Notes: generated by a model not told the origin, from the sequence alone. A stretch of DNA of 64,000 nt from JAKLIH01 sp964618955 (GCA_964618955.1 CAZUBO010000001.1:6702-70701); one strand, 5' to 3'. Shown: positions 29,086 to 38,703, counted from the stretch's first letter. Numbers and translations are program-made.

Positions 29086-30846
29086 TTATGCCAATTTTGA
29101 TTTTGAAAAATCGATTATAGCTTTTATCTTATCCTTCGTTTCTTTAGACAAATAATCGGGTATCGTTCTTTCTGAATATAAAATCTGGATACCTGTGTTA
29201 AATGCGCTTTTATTATATTTGAATAAAGAAGGGTTAAATTCTTTTGAAATCAAAACCCTTTCTTCTTCGGTAAACAAATCTTCAGTTGTAAGATTTTTTC
29301 AAGAAGAATCGATATCTTCCAGGGAAAAAATATGGTCTTCATTACTTATTTCCTGAATGTATCGTTTCTTTTGACTAACCCCTTCTTTATCTGCATCAAG
29401 CACAACTATGTATTTTCTCCCCCAAGATTCATATAACCCAATCGGAAGATCCAGTTTTGTTGCACCATGCCCAGGATAAAAATTACAAATATTAGTACTA
29501 TCCTCAAAAACAATTTCTTTAAAATATTTAAAAGTGCTGTAGTCAAATTTTCCTTCAGTTATTACAATATCTGGTATTAGCTCCAATAGCCCTGGCTGAT
29601 AATCTAAAACATCAAGAATTGGTTGAAAATAAGAAATTTGGTTTGGATAATTCGAAACAAATTGTTTATATTTATAAGCCTCTATTTCCGTCTTGCTTGA
29701 ATTAAAATCTTCATCTTCTTTGTACTCAAGTCCTTTGTTTTTAATAATATATGTGGCATTTAATCAAACGGGGTTAATTAAGTGATGGCTATGGGTTGTA
29801 TATATAAGTCTAGATTTAGTTGTAATTATCCCAAAGATATTAAGTAAGCTTTTCTGTGCAGCTTGATGTAAATTAGAAGCAGGCTCATCTAGAAGAAATA
29901 ATATCTCACCGCTCGTTTTAATTCGTTCTTTTCTAAACTCTGTATATAATAGAAAAGTAAAAAACCATCTAAAACCTAAACTACGTTCCGCTATCGAATA
30001 AGTTTGTTTTCCTTCTTTAACACTAAGCTTAATATAATACTTTCCTTCATCTTGTCCAGATTTAACAACAATTTCTTTTTTGCTTACTTTTTGGAGCTTA
30101 CTTCATTCATCAAAAACAATTTTCGAAATCTGTGCTCCGAGTTCGTTTTCTACCGCTTCTAATGCCTGCCTATTTGCATCGTTGGGATTATTTAATCTAT
30201 CTAACAAGCTTTTTTGCACATTATAAGACGGATTAATTGAGGTTAACACATCTTCAATAATCGAAACGTACTCTTTTTCTTTTTCTTTATCTGGACTAAG
30301 TCATATTTTTTCTGGAAATGTTGATAAAAAATCTCGATAAAAAATAATATCTGGAGATAAATTATTCTTTATGTATAACCAAAGTTCATTATAAATACTA
30401 CTGTCAAGAGGTGACTCTTTCGATTTTGCCGTTTTCTTTACTGTTACGAATCGAGAGTATGTTTTTTTGGTTTCTCCTGGTTGAGAATTGGTGAAGGAAT
30501 ACACCCTCTCAACAATAATTGTGTCACAAATTATTATTTCTTTTGCTTGGATTTTTTCGTGCACAAATTTTTGAATTTTCTTTTTATCGTCTTCCGAAAA
30601 CATTAAAGTTGCTTTAATTGTTGTATTTCCAGTAAATCCTCCTGCTTCACTCTTAGGAATAAGTAGGTGTCGTAAATTTTCTTGTACTTCAAATTCAAAA
30701 TCATTAATAGCTTCAAGTATGGTCGTTTTTCCGGACTCGTTAAGTCCAACTAAAGTATAAATTTTGTGATTTGGTTGAATATCAAGATCAAGCAGTAAGT
30801 TTTTTATTCCCTTATAATTCGTAATTGTAAAATTCTTATATTTCAT
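29086..30846 (-). CDS. OLD-family ATP-dependent endonuclease (AAA15 plus TOPRIM)
   Basis: A 586-residue protein of the OLD class used in phage defence. The ABC-type ATPase has Walker A GLNESGKTT (about residue 34), an ABC-like signature region around AERSLGFRWFF, Walker B ILFLLDEPASNLH and a TTHSHHLI switch. The C-terminal TOPRIM nuclease shows VITEGKFDYS and VVLDADKEG. Trp is encoded by both TGA and TGG. It is the last gene of the leftward cargo operon, 45 bases after the beta-class methyltransferase. No adjacent UvrD-type helicase is present, so it is a stand-alone (class 1) OLD type rather than Gabija. Confidence 0.87.
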
Positions 30847-30891
30847 AATTTTTGAAAAATTAATTTTTTATTATAAATTCAAACTCTTTGT

Positions 30892-31674
30892 TTATCCCAT
30901 ATTTTTATAATTATTGATTCTTTTATATGAAACTTGAATATATTTTTCTTCCTTTTCAATTCCAATCCAATTCCTACCAAGAGCATTAGCGACAACAGCT
31001 GTCGTTCCACTGCCCATAAACGGATCGAGAACGAGATCTCCCTTGCTACTAGATGTTAATAATACCTGCTGAACAAGTTTAAGAGGTTTTTGCGTTGGAT
31101 GTGCTTTTATCCCATTTTCATCTCGAACCCTTTCACTCCCTCTGCAAAGAGGAAATACTCAATCGGTGTCTTTCATTTGTTCACCACCGTTCATTTGTTT
31201 TAAAAATTCATTATTAAAGGTATAATTTTTACAATTTTTATTTTTTACCGCTCAAATTAATGTCTCGTGATTATTCGTAAATCTTCTGCCATTAAAATTC
31301 GGCATAGCGTCAATTTTTACCCAAATTACATCATTTAAAAATCATAATCCCAAATCTTGCATAATTTTTCCAACGCGAAAAACATTGTGATACATTCCCA
31401 TTACTCAAATTGTTCCAGTTGGTTTCAAAACTCTTTGACATTCTTTAAGTCAATCTTCTGTAAACTTATCATATTCTTCGTAACTTTCAAACTTATCTCA
31501 TGCGTCGTTTACGGGGATTACTTCTGTTCCGTTTGCTCTCACTAATCTTTTATTGTCGGGCAATTGCAAATTATATGGTGGGTCAGCAAAAATTAAATCG
31601 AACGAATTATCGGGAAAACTCTTTAAAACTTCTATACAATCCCCTTGTATAATTGTGTTTAGATATTTTTCCAT
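30892..31674 (-). CDS. Beta-class DNA methyltransferase (DPPYNLQL type)
   Basis: A 260-residue amino-methyltransferase of the M.HinfI/M.DpnA-like beta group. The catalytic motif DPPYNLQL comes first (about residue 31) and the SAM-binding motif [11 protein letters not shown] near the C-terminus, the order that defines this group. A HPTQKP motif is also present. It would modify adenine-N6 or cytosine-N4; the DPPYNLQL form is typical of GANTC-type enzymes, but specificity is not proven. Many Trp residues are TGA-encoded. It lies between the D12 methyltransferase and the OLD nuclease. Confidence 0.87.
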
Positions 31675-31683
31675 GTAATATAT

Positions 31684-32814
31684 TTAAAAATTATAAATAA
31701 CAAGGTGTTTAACATCTCTATTGTTTCGGCCCTTAACATTATAAAGATACTTTTTTTCAAAACTATCTACTTTTATTCCTTTTTTATTAGCATATAACTC
31801 ATGAATGAATGGAGTTTTTTTAATGATCAAAATGAATTTAGCTTTCGTTTTGTAAAGGCATTTTGCTAACCTTTTTTGGTCTTCTTTATCAAAATTACTT
31901 TTTTCGTAATCACTAAAATCCGTATCGTAGGGTGGATCAAGAAAAATAAAATCATTTTTGCTTAAATCTCCCCGAGAAAGAATTTTTTCAAAATCCGTAT
32001 CATAAATTTTAGTATTAGAAAATAGATTTTCTATTTCTTTACTAAAAATATAGTCAACTTTTCCTCGAAAGTCTTTTTGATTATATGCAATACCGCCATA
32101 TGGAATGTTAAAATAGCCATCAGAGTTAAATCTAAACATTGACCCGTAGCAAAACTCTCTAATAAAATAATAATTGGCTATCTTTTTCGCAAGTGAAGTT
32201 TTGTATTTTGATCCATTTTTATTCATAACATCTCTAAAATGCATATAAAATCCACTTCTAAAAGCAGTCTCTATATTCTTATGTAGGTCTCCTTTCGGCA
32301 ATGTTCCTCTTTCTTGTTCTATTTTTTTAGTTCTACTTATTTTAGAAATAATATTCTTGATTATTTCTAATAAAAGATTATTTGGATCAAGCGCAAAATC
32401 TTTTGAAAATAATCCGTTAAATTGATCTTCTTTTGATCTTAATTTTTTCGTTATTATTTCCTTAATTTCTTTCTCCGTTATTTTGCCTTTTTTGAGATCA
32501 TTATATAATTGAATTAAACCGTCTTCAAAAATCTTTAAATATTTTGGAATTTTTTCTCAATTATCAACATAGTCATAAAGACAATATTTAAACTTCTTTT
32601 TATCATTTTCTCCCTTAATAAAACGATAAAATTCTATTAGCTCCTTACAGATATCGTTTATTATAGCTTTTTTTGGTTGAAGATTAAAAAAAACTGCACC
32701 ACCACCAAAAAATGGCTCAATATAACGAGAATATTCTGGTATAAGGTCTTTTATTTCCCCATACTCTTTTGATTTACCCCCGGGTCATTTTATAAGCGGT
32801 TGATTATTTGTCAT
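31684..32814 (-). CDS. D12-class (Dam-like) adenine-N6 DNA methyltransferase
   Basis: A 376-residue alpha-class methyltransferase. It opens with KWPGGKSK, whose invariant Trp is TGA at 32785-32787, then YIEPFFGGGAVFF and, near residue 287, the catalytic FLDPPYDTDF. The family methylates adenine, often in GATC or longer sites. It begins one base after the endonuclease stop, so the two are tightly linked. Together with the beta-class enzyme it gives two methyltransferases for one endonuclease, as in DpnII-like or asymmetric-site systems. Confidence 0.87.
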
Positions 32815-32815
32815 A

Positions 32816-33631
32816 TTAACCAAGATAAGTTTTTTTAATAGAATCAAGCGCAGACTTTATTAATCCAGCCTTTTCTTTGTATGCAGAAAGTACGATATTA
32901 TAACCATCATTTGATTTACAAACGAAATCTCAAAAATCTTTTCCAATTAAAAGTTCTTCTTCTGCAAAGAATTGACGAACTCTTTCTTGTCTTCAAGGTT
33001 TTCCTTCTCCATATCTATTATATGCGGTTGCAAAATATAATTGAATTTTTTTATTCTTTGTGGATGTATTTGATAAGATTGTAAATTGCTCAAGTAATGC
33101 CTCTTTTTCTGAGCGAGATTTTTTATTGTCGAGATCTCCTCCGATTTTTAATTCAATTAAGTAATTATCTCCTGTTTCTTTATCAACTAAATAATAATCA
33201 CTTTCATGCCTTTTGGTTTTTAAAGTTTTGTCTTCCGGTTTTTTCCTTAAAAACTGATAATCTTTAACTGCTGGAGGTGTGATTTCTCTTCTTTTATATT
33301 TTTCAAGTAATTCGGCGATTCCTCTTGTTTGTTCTACGCTTAACGGACCCTCAACTCTTCTGTTTACCTCATAAGAAAATCCGGCAATATTAATCGCTAG
33401 TTTTTCGAGCATATTACCAAGCGAGCTATCTAGAGATCTAACAAGGGCTGTATAATATTGTATCTCTGGACCAAGGGCAGCGATAAAAACATTATGAATT
33501 TTCATATTTAAGGTGCCCTCTGGATCGTCTATCTCTCCTTCATGCCTCGCCTGAAAGCCCTCAGCATAAGCTTCAACTGCAGTATGGACTAACGACCTAA
33601 TAGCTTCCTTTTTGTTTAGTGTATTTTTCAT
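32816..33631 (-). CDS. Probable type II restriction endonuclease (PD-(D/E)XK)
   Basis: A 271-residue protein with a PD-(D/E)XK core near residues 155-180: HESDYYLVDKETG followed by YLIELKIGGDLDNKKSR, giving Asp and the Glu-x-Lys pair. The protein is soluble and has no ATPase motifs. Position between a regulator and two methyltransferases makes restriction its likely role. I considered DpnII/MboI and TdeIII families but cannot assign it firmly. TGA codons near the C-terminus are read as Trp (GKPWRQERV, KDFWDFV). Confidence 0.7.
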
Positions 33632-33633
33632 AT

Positions 33634-34203
33634 TTATTTTTTTAATAATTCCAAATTTTTATTATTTCATGATAAGATATCATATAATTTGTATTGATAC
33701 CCTGGGCTACCTCAAAAAAATTCTTTATTTTCCATAAATTTTAATAATGGTGTTTCTTTTTTAAGTTTGTCTGAAAAATTAATTAAGTTTCTAAAAAATA
33801 AGTACGTATAATCTATAGATGTCAAGGTTATATAATTTATAGCAATCGCATTTTCCTTATTAACAATACCTGGCAACATATCTGAATATCTTAATTGATA
33901 TTGTTTGTATAACATATCTAAGTCATTCGTAGCTATATTTAAATCAAAATCGAGTTTAATATTTTTCAAAACAATACTAATTATTTTAACTACATTATGT
34001 TTTTCGTTTCCTTTTAGTTTCTTTATTTCTTGAATAACGATATTATTTGAAATACTTTCTAAATAAAGCTTGATAGTGCTATCAATTAATTGTATTGCCA
34101 ATTCCGCTCCTATTTGAAAAAAATAATCAATAAACAATTTTCTAATTACTATGTATTTTAGGTCATTCATCATTACACCCATATGTATTTCTTTTTCTCC
34201 CAT
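33634..34203 (-). CDS. Unknown protein in the restriction operon
   Basis: A 189-residue, mostly helical protein of unknown family, between the XRE regulator (4-base gap) and the endonuclease (2-base gap). It has no membrane segment or clear catalytic motif. Two TGA codons near the C-terminus are read as Trp. Its fixed place inside the operon suggests an accessory role such as an endonuclease partner, inhibitor or second effector; this is inference. Confidence 0.6.
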
Positions 34204-34207
34204 TTTT

Positions 34208-34414
34208 TTATTTAATTAGATCCTCTATATTAACCCCTAAGACCTTTGCAATTTTTGCCATCATCATTACAGACGGCTTTTTGATTACGTTACTTTCCAT
34301 TTTTGTAAGAGTAGTGTACTTAACTCCTGATTTAACAGCAAGTTCTTCTTGAGATAACTCTTTTTTTGTTCTGTATTTTTTAATATTTTCTCCAATGTTT
34401 ATTTCTCTTGACAT
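34208..34414 (-). CDS. XRE-family regulator (C-protein-like)
   Basis: A 68-residue helix-turn-helix protein (GENIKKYRTKKELSQEELAVKSGVKY as the core) resembling the controller proteins of restriction-modification systems. A longer reading to 34468 is possible, but the inverted repeat at 34428-34481 and the promoter-like TATACTATAT fit the shorter start at 34414. It heads the leftward cargo operon and would delay or limit endonuclease expression. Confidence 0.8.
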   Translation of the reverse strand: MSREINIGENIKKYRTKKELSQEELAVKSGVKYTTLTKMESNVIKKPSVMMMAKIAKVLGVNIEDLIK

Positions 34415-34427
34415 ATTTTCAATTATT

Positions 34428-34481
34428 TGATAGTATTTAAATGATATAGTATATTTCTGACTTTTCAATATAATACTATCA
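34428..34481. promoter_or_regulatory. Inverted operator-like repeats at the cargo operon promoter
   Basis: TGATAGTATT (34428-34437) and its exact complement AATACTATCA (34472-34481) are 34 bases apart and flank a -10-like TATACTAT region on the minus strand. This fits autoregulation by the XRE protein. Confidence 0.5.
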
Positions 34482-34533
34482 TAATTTTAAAAAATAATCA
34501 ATGGCCGTATTCCCCTTTTTACAGGGAAACCCT

Positions 34534-34837
34534 AACCCTCCTAACCCCTCAAAAACGAAGGGGGCTGGAAAGAAGGAATTTTTACCAATTCATCGTCCGC
34601 CGAAGGCGGACTAGGGTGGGAAGCATTTCCGCAGTCTTTGTTAAAAAGACTTTAAGACAAAACAATTTTCCTACCTTTTTAAAGAAAAAGGGGTTGCGCG
34701 CGAAATTCAAAGAATGAAAAGAAAATTGTTTTGTCTTTCTCAACAGTTCTTGTTGAGCGGAAATGCTGGGGTGGGGTTAAATTACCCAATCTGGATTTTC
34801 TTCAAAAAAGGTTCTAATCTTAACCAGGAGGTACCGC
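34534..34837. repeat. 304-bp inverted repeat IR1, right copy (internal)
   Basis: Reverse complement of 28707-29010. It abuts and shares the GCGG core with the 129-bp repeat IR2. Read leftward, IR2 then IR1 form an intact copy of the attP region, including the last codons of a recombinase frame. Confidence 0.88.
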
Positions 34838-34962
34838 AAACTGTTAATTTTATCATTTTCGGAGGTTATTACCTCGCCCTCACTACGTTCGGGCTCGTAA
34901 TCTGCGATGATTTTATATGGGTTTTTGAAATCAAAAAACAAATTCTGATTGATTAAACGAAA
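34834..34962. repeat. 129-bp inverted repeat IR2, left copy
   Basis: Reverse complement of 36390-36518. It carries, on the minus strand, the last 40 or so codons of the recombinase, which continue into IR1 as YLLVKIRTFFEENPDWVI and a TAA. It is thus a 3' fragment of a recombinase gene facing the intact one. 34469-34997 contains only these repeats, the operator and short spacers. Confidence 0.85.
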
Positions 34963-34997
34963 AAATTAATAATATTTTGACCTTTTAAACACAAAAT

Positions 34998-36545
34998 ATG
35001 GAAAATCAAATCAAAAAGTTCTTTATTTACGCCCGCAAATCAACTGACTCGGAAGATCATCAAATTCGCAGTATTGAAGACCAGATCGCTGAATTACAAG
35101 AATTGGCCAAAAAAGAGAATATCGCCGTGGTTGATACTTTGATTGAAAAACAAACTGCGAAAACACCAGGCAGGCCTGTTTTTGCCGAAATGATTAAAAG
35201 ATTGGAAGCGGGCGAAGCAATGGGAATTTTAGCCTGACATCCAGATAGGTTAGCCCGTAATTCTATTGATGGCGGACAAATTATATATCTTGTTGATACG
35301 GGAGTTATTAAAGAGCTAAAATTCCCTACTTTTTGATTTGATCCAACACCCCAAGGTAAATTTATGTTATCAATTGCTTTTGGACAGTCAAAATATTATG
35401 TTGATAATCTTTCGGAGAATATTAAACGAGGGCACAGACAAAAGTTAAAAAATGGCTTATGACCTCAAGTAGCTCCCCTTGGTTATTTAAATAACACAAT
35501 AACAAAAGCAATCTATATTGATGAGATAAAAGCTCCTTTAGTTAAAGCCATTTTTGAAACTTATACTACTGGTAAACATACTTTAAAGGAACTTAGAAAG
35601 ATTATCAATAATTTAGGATTGAAAGGGCGACGAGATCAATTGCTTTCCATCTCAAATTATCAATATTTATTGCAAAATCCTTTTTATTATGGAGTATTAC
35701 GATATAATAATGAATATTTTGAAGGAAAGCATAAACCAATTATAACAAAGAAACTTTTTGATGAATGCCAGGAGGTTATGAAAAGAAAATCAAAACCGCA
35801 ACAAGTGGCTAAGATGAAATTTTTTCTTTACCGTGGATTTTTCCATTGTGGAGAATGCGGTTATACTATAACGGCAGATAGAAAAATAAAGAAAAATGAT
35901 AAACAATATGTATATTATTATTGCACTAAGAAAAATCCAAATCACAAATGTTCCCAACGCTTTTTTATGCGAGAAGAAAAAATTTTATCTCAAGTTAATA
36001 ACGCAATTCAAAAAGTTTCTTTGTCTGATGATTGAGCAAATCAAATGATTAATGAGCTAGGAAACGAAAAGAATGAAAAAGCTCAATCAAATACCGCTTT
36101 TGTTCAAAAACTTAATGAGGAAATGATAATGATTGATATAAAACTAGAAAAGATAATGAGTGCTTATCTTGAAAACGCTTTGGATATTGAAGAATATCGA
36201 AATATAAAAAACAAACTTATCAATCAAAAACAACTTTTAAAAGATAAGTTATTAAGTTTTGAACAAAAAGGTAATAATTGGTTCGAACTCGTCGCCAACT
36301 TCATAAACTCCATAAAACAGAGCAATATTAACATATTGCAAGAAAATCCCGAACAGAGTCGAGATTTTCTAAAAAAGATTGGTTCGAACTTTCGTTTAAT
36401 CAATCAGAATTTGTTTTTTGATTTCAAAAACCCATATAAAATCATCGCAGATTACGAGCCCGAACGTAGTGAGGGCGAGGTAATAACCTCCGAAAATGAT
36501 AAAATTAACAGTTTGCGGAGAGGGAGGGATTCGAACCCTCGATAA
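34998..36545 (+). CDS. Large serine recombinase (integrase) ending inside tRNA-Ser
   Basis: A 515-residue large serine recombinase. The catalytic Ser is in FIYARKSTDSED (residue about 14); the resolvase core continues to AWHPDRLARNSIDGG and FDPTPQGKF; a recombinase domain follows (NGLWPQVAPLGYL), then a zinc ribbon (FHCGECGYTITA with later Cys pair) and a coiled coil (about 365-435). It catalyses site-specific integration and excision. The last nine codons (RGRDSNPR and TAA) come from the antisense strand of tRNA-Ser, past the attachment core at 36515-36518. In the excised circle the same frame would instead end YLLVKIRTFFEENPDWVI. TGA and TGG both encode Trp. Confidence 0.92.
36390..36518. 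repeat. 129-bp inverted repeat IR2, right copy (attR side)
   Basis: Inverted copy of 34834-34962. It encodes the C-terminal part of the intact recombinase and ends with the attachment core GCGG at the tRNA boundary. Confidence 0.85.
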
Positions 36546-36604
36546 GGTGTTACCCCTATAACAGATTAGCAATCTATCGCTTTCAGCCACTCAGCCACCT
36601 CTCC
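36516..36604 (-). tRNA. tRNA-Ser(GCU), 3' end rewritten by element integration
   Basis: Minus-strand class II tRNA with acceptor GGAGAGG/CCTCTCC, anticodon loop containing GCT in TAGATTGCTAATCTG, a long variable arm and a GTTCGAATC T-loop. The discriminator is G. After it the sequence reads CAAA, whereas the sequence across the other element end would supply CCA and a terminator. The tRNA now depends on CCA addition. Confidence 0.93.
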
Positions 36605-36682
36605 AGGTGTTTTATTGATTTTTAAAATCTTAACATAAAAACTTGCAAAAAACAAGAGAATTACTAAAATACCGATAAAGAC

Positions 36683-36731
36683 TTGACTACTTTTCTTTCT
36701 TTTGCTATTATGTAGATATGATTAATCATAT
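36683..36731 (+). promoter_or_regulatory. Promoter and operator of the Cys-rich peptide
   Basis: TTGACT (36683-36688), 17-base spacer, TATTAT (36706-36711), then the perfect palindrome ATATGATTAATCATAT at 36716-36731 over the expected start site. The same arrangement precedes the ArsR gene. Confidence 0.75.
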
Positions 36732-36792
36732 AATCGTATATAACTTGGGTTATATATGGGTCGAATTAATAAATATTAATATCAAACTAAAT

Positions 36793-36939
36793 ATGGAACA
36801 GGAAAACAATTGCTGTTGCAATATGAAGTGCGGCTTGGCTAAATGTAATATAGATATGACGATAAGAGAATTTTTAGAAGCCTGTGGAATTGATCCAAAG
36901 GTAGTAGAAACATTTTTGAAGAATTGCTGTAAGAAATAA
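36793..36939 (+). CDS. 48-residue Cys-rich peptide, possibly metal-binding
   Basis: A small protein with eight cysteines: MEQENNCCCNMKCGLAKC near the N-terminus, a Cys in the middle and a CC pair near the C-terminal KK. The middle part (MTIREFLEACGIDPKVVETFL) looks helical. The Cys clusters suggest thiolate metal binding. Start 36793 is preferred over the upstream ATG at 36718, which lies inside the operator. Its promoter carries the same operator as the adjacent arsR-like gene, so both are probably induced by a metal or metalloid. Confidence 0.65.
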   Translation: MEQENNCCCNMKCGLAKCNIDMTIREFLEACGIDPKVVETFLKNCCKK

Positions 36940-36945
36940 CGTATT

Positions 36946-36979
36946 TAAAAATCACTCGTCTTTGGATGAGTGATTTTTA
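36946..36979 (+). terminator. Terminator between the Cys-rich peptide and arsR
   Basis: An 11-bp stem aaaaatcactc ... gagtgattttt just after the peptide stop. Confidence 0.7.
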
Positions 36980-36987
36980 AATGTAAT

Positions 36988-37036
36988 TTGACAATAAATT
37001 TAGATTTTGTTAATATATAGATATGATTAAACATAT
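36988..37036 (+). promoter_or_regulatory. Promoter and operator of the ArsR-like gene
   Basis: TTGACA (36988-36993), 17-base spacer, TAATAT (37011-37016), then ATATGATTAAACATAT at 37021-37036, one base off the palindrome upstream. The operator begins 5 bases after the -10 in both promoters. Confidence 0.75.
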
Positions 37037-37042
37037 AAAATT

Positions 37043-37333
37043 ATGAATACACTTTGCTCTGAAAAATGTTTAGATTTGCTTCAAGCACTATCTGACAAAA
37101 CAAGACAGGAAATTATTATGGTTTTTACAAGTAATAAAGAATTGTGTGCAAATGATATTGCTAATAATTTTTCATTAAGTCGTCCAACCATTTCTCATCA
37201 TCTTAATTTGATGAAAAGAATTGGTATTTTAAATTCTCGCAAAGACGGAAAGGAAATGTATTATTCACTTAATAAATCCTATCTGGTTGATACATTAAAA
37301 ATGATAATTAAATCATTTAAAAAATGCTGTTAA
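37043..37333 (+). CDS. ArsR/SmtB-family metal-responsive repressor
   Basis: A 96-residue winged-helix repressor. The core is LLQALSDKTRQEIIMVF...LCANDIANNFSLSRPTISHHLNLMKRIGIL, and Cys residues near both ends (CSEKC, CC at the terminus) could bind metal or arsenical. Such proteins leave their operators on metal binding. The operator over its own start site and over that of the Cys-rich peptide supports a two-gene regulon. Confidence 0.88.
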   Translation: MNTLCSEKCLDLLQALSDKTRQEIIMVFTSNKELCANDIANNFSLSRPTISHHLNLMKRIGILNSRKDGKEMYYSLNKSYLVDTLKMIIKSFKKCC

Positions 37334-37367
37334 TTATTTAAAAAATATTGTCATAAATACAATGATT

Positions 37368-38672
37368 ATGAAAACTGACTTTGAAAAAATGTTAAAAGAT
37401 AAAAAGGTTTTGATTTGAAGTTTAGGCCTTCATGGTGGCGGTATTGGAGCGGCAAAATTTTTTGCTAAGAACAAAGCCAAAGTTATTGTTACGGATTTGA
37501 AAGATAAAGTAGCTTTGAAGAAATCAATTGATAAATTAAAGAACTACAAGAATATACAATACCATCTAAACGAGCATTTGAAAGAAGATTTTAAAAACAA
37601 TGATTTTGTTGTTATCAATCCTGCTGTAAGGCCAACTAGTGAATTCTATAAATTAGCTAAAAAGAATAAACAAAAATTAATTACTGATATGGGGTTTCTA
37701 ATGGAGAATACTCCGGCTTTTGTTATTGGTATTACCGGAACTAAGGGGAAGTCAACAACAACAAAATTAATTTATGATTTGATTGAATACGAAATTAAGA
37801 AAAAAGAACAGCCATTCTTTAAGAAATTCAATAAAGTATTTTTAGGAGGAAATATTAGAGTTTCGCCTTTTGATTTTGTTGATAAACTAGATGATAAAAG
37901 TATTGTAGTTTTAGAGATGTCGAGTTTTCAATTGTATCATACTCAGTATGCTAAGACTAGTCCAAGAATATCGATAATAACAAATATAGTACCAGAGCAT
38001 ATTGATTGACATGGAGATTTTGAAGACTACTTGAGATCAAAATTATTGATTTGTAAATATCAAAAGAAAAATGATATTTTGGTTATCAACAAGAATTTGA
38101 AAAAAATTGTAAAGAATTTAAAATCTAAAATATTTTATTCAAATGGCGAAAACAATGAAAATGTTTTTCAATTAGCTAAGGCATTAGGTATTGATAGGAA
38201 AGACGTTGAATTGGTAATAAAGAATTTTAAGGGATTAGAAGGCAGACAAGAAGTGGTTAGCGTGATTAATGATCGAACTTTTATTAATGATACTTGTGCT
38301 ACTCATCCGGAAGCTAATTTGTATGCTTTAAGAACTTTTGAGAATCCAATATTGATTTGAGGAGGGGTTGATAAAGGCTTTAATATCAAGCCTTTAGCTA
38401 AGGAATTCATGAAGAGGAATTTACGCATTTTTATGTTCAAGGGTACAGCTGGCGAGAGGATGCTAAAAGGCTTGAAAAAAGACTATGTTAAGAAATGTGT
38501 TACTAGCAATATTCAAACTATGGAAGATGCTGTTGAATTGGCGTACAAAGTAAGCAAGAAGGGGAATGTGATACTACTATCTCCGGGAGCTGCTAGCTTC
38601 AATATGTTCTTGAATGAATTTGATAGAGGAGAGAAATTCGTAAAGGCAGTTAAAAAATTGAAAAAGAATTAA
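37368..38672 (+). CDS. murD: UDP-N-acetylmuramoylalanine--D-glutamate ligase
   Basis: MurD adds D-Glu to UDP-MurNAc-L-Ala in peptidoglycan precursor synthesis. The protein of about 434 residues has the N-terminal LGLHGGGIGAAKFFA Rossmann motif, the ATP motif ITGTKGKSTTTKL, VVLEMSSFQLY, NIVPEHIDWHG and a C-terminal domain with NDTCATHPEA and LLSPGAASFNMF. Three TGA codons are read as Trp. An in-frame ATG at 37362 is an alternative start. It is single, closed by a terminator, and shows that this organism makes a wall. Confidence 0.93.
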
Positions 38673-38675
38673 ATT

Positions 38676-38702
38676 AAAAATCGGCTTTAAGGCCGATTTT
38701 TT
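38676..38702 (+). terminator. Rho-independent terminator after murD
   Basis: aaaaatcggc ... gccgatttttt stem with T-run. Confidence 0.85.
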
Positions 38703-38703
38703 G

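Larger units (their letters stand above)
28707..36518. mobile_element. Integrated element in tRNA-Ser(GCU): serine recombinase plus defence cargo
   Basis: The 7.8-kb segment is bounded by the shared core GCGG (28707-28710 and 36515-36518). Joining the outer flanks gives caactg-GCGG-agaggg, which on the minus strand restores the tRNA-Ser acceptor, discriminator G, an encoded CCA and a terminator. Joining the inner ends gives AACAGTTTGCGGTACC, exactly the sequence found inverted at 34826-34845. The element holds a leftward defence operon and a rightward large serine recombinase. Its genes use TGA for Trp, so the donor shared this genetic code. Confidence 0.85.

Noticed and set aside
29086..30846. 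Gabija system (GajA)
   Set aside because: The OLD-type gene has no neighbouring UvrD/GajB helicase; its neighbours are methyltransferases and an endonuclease.
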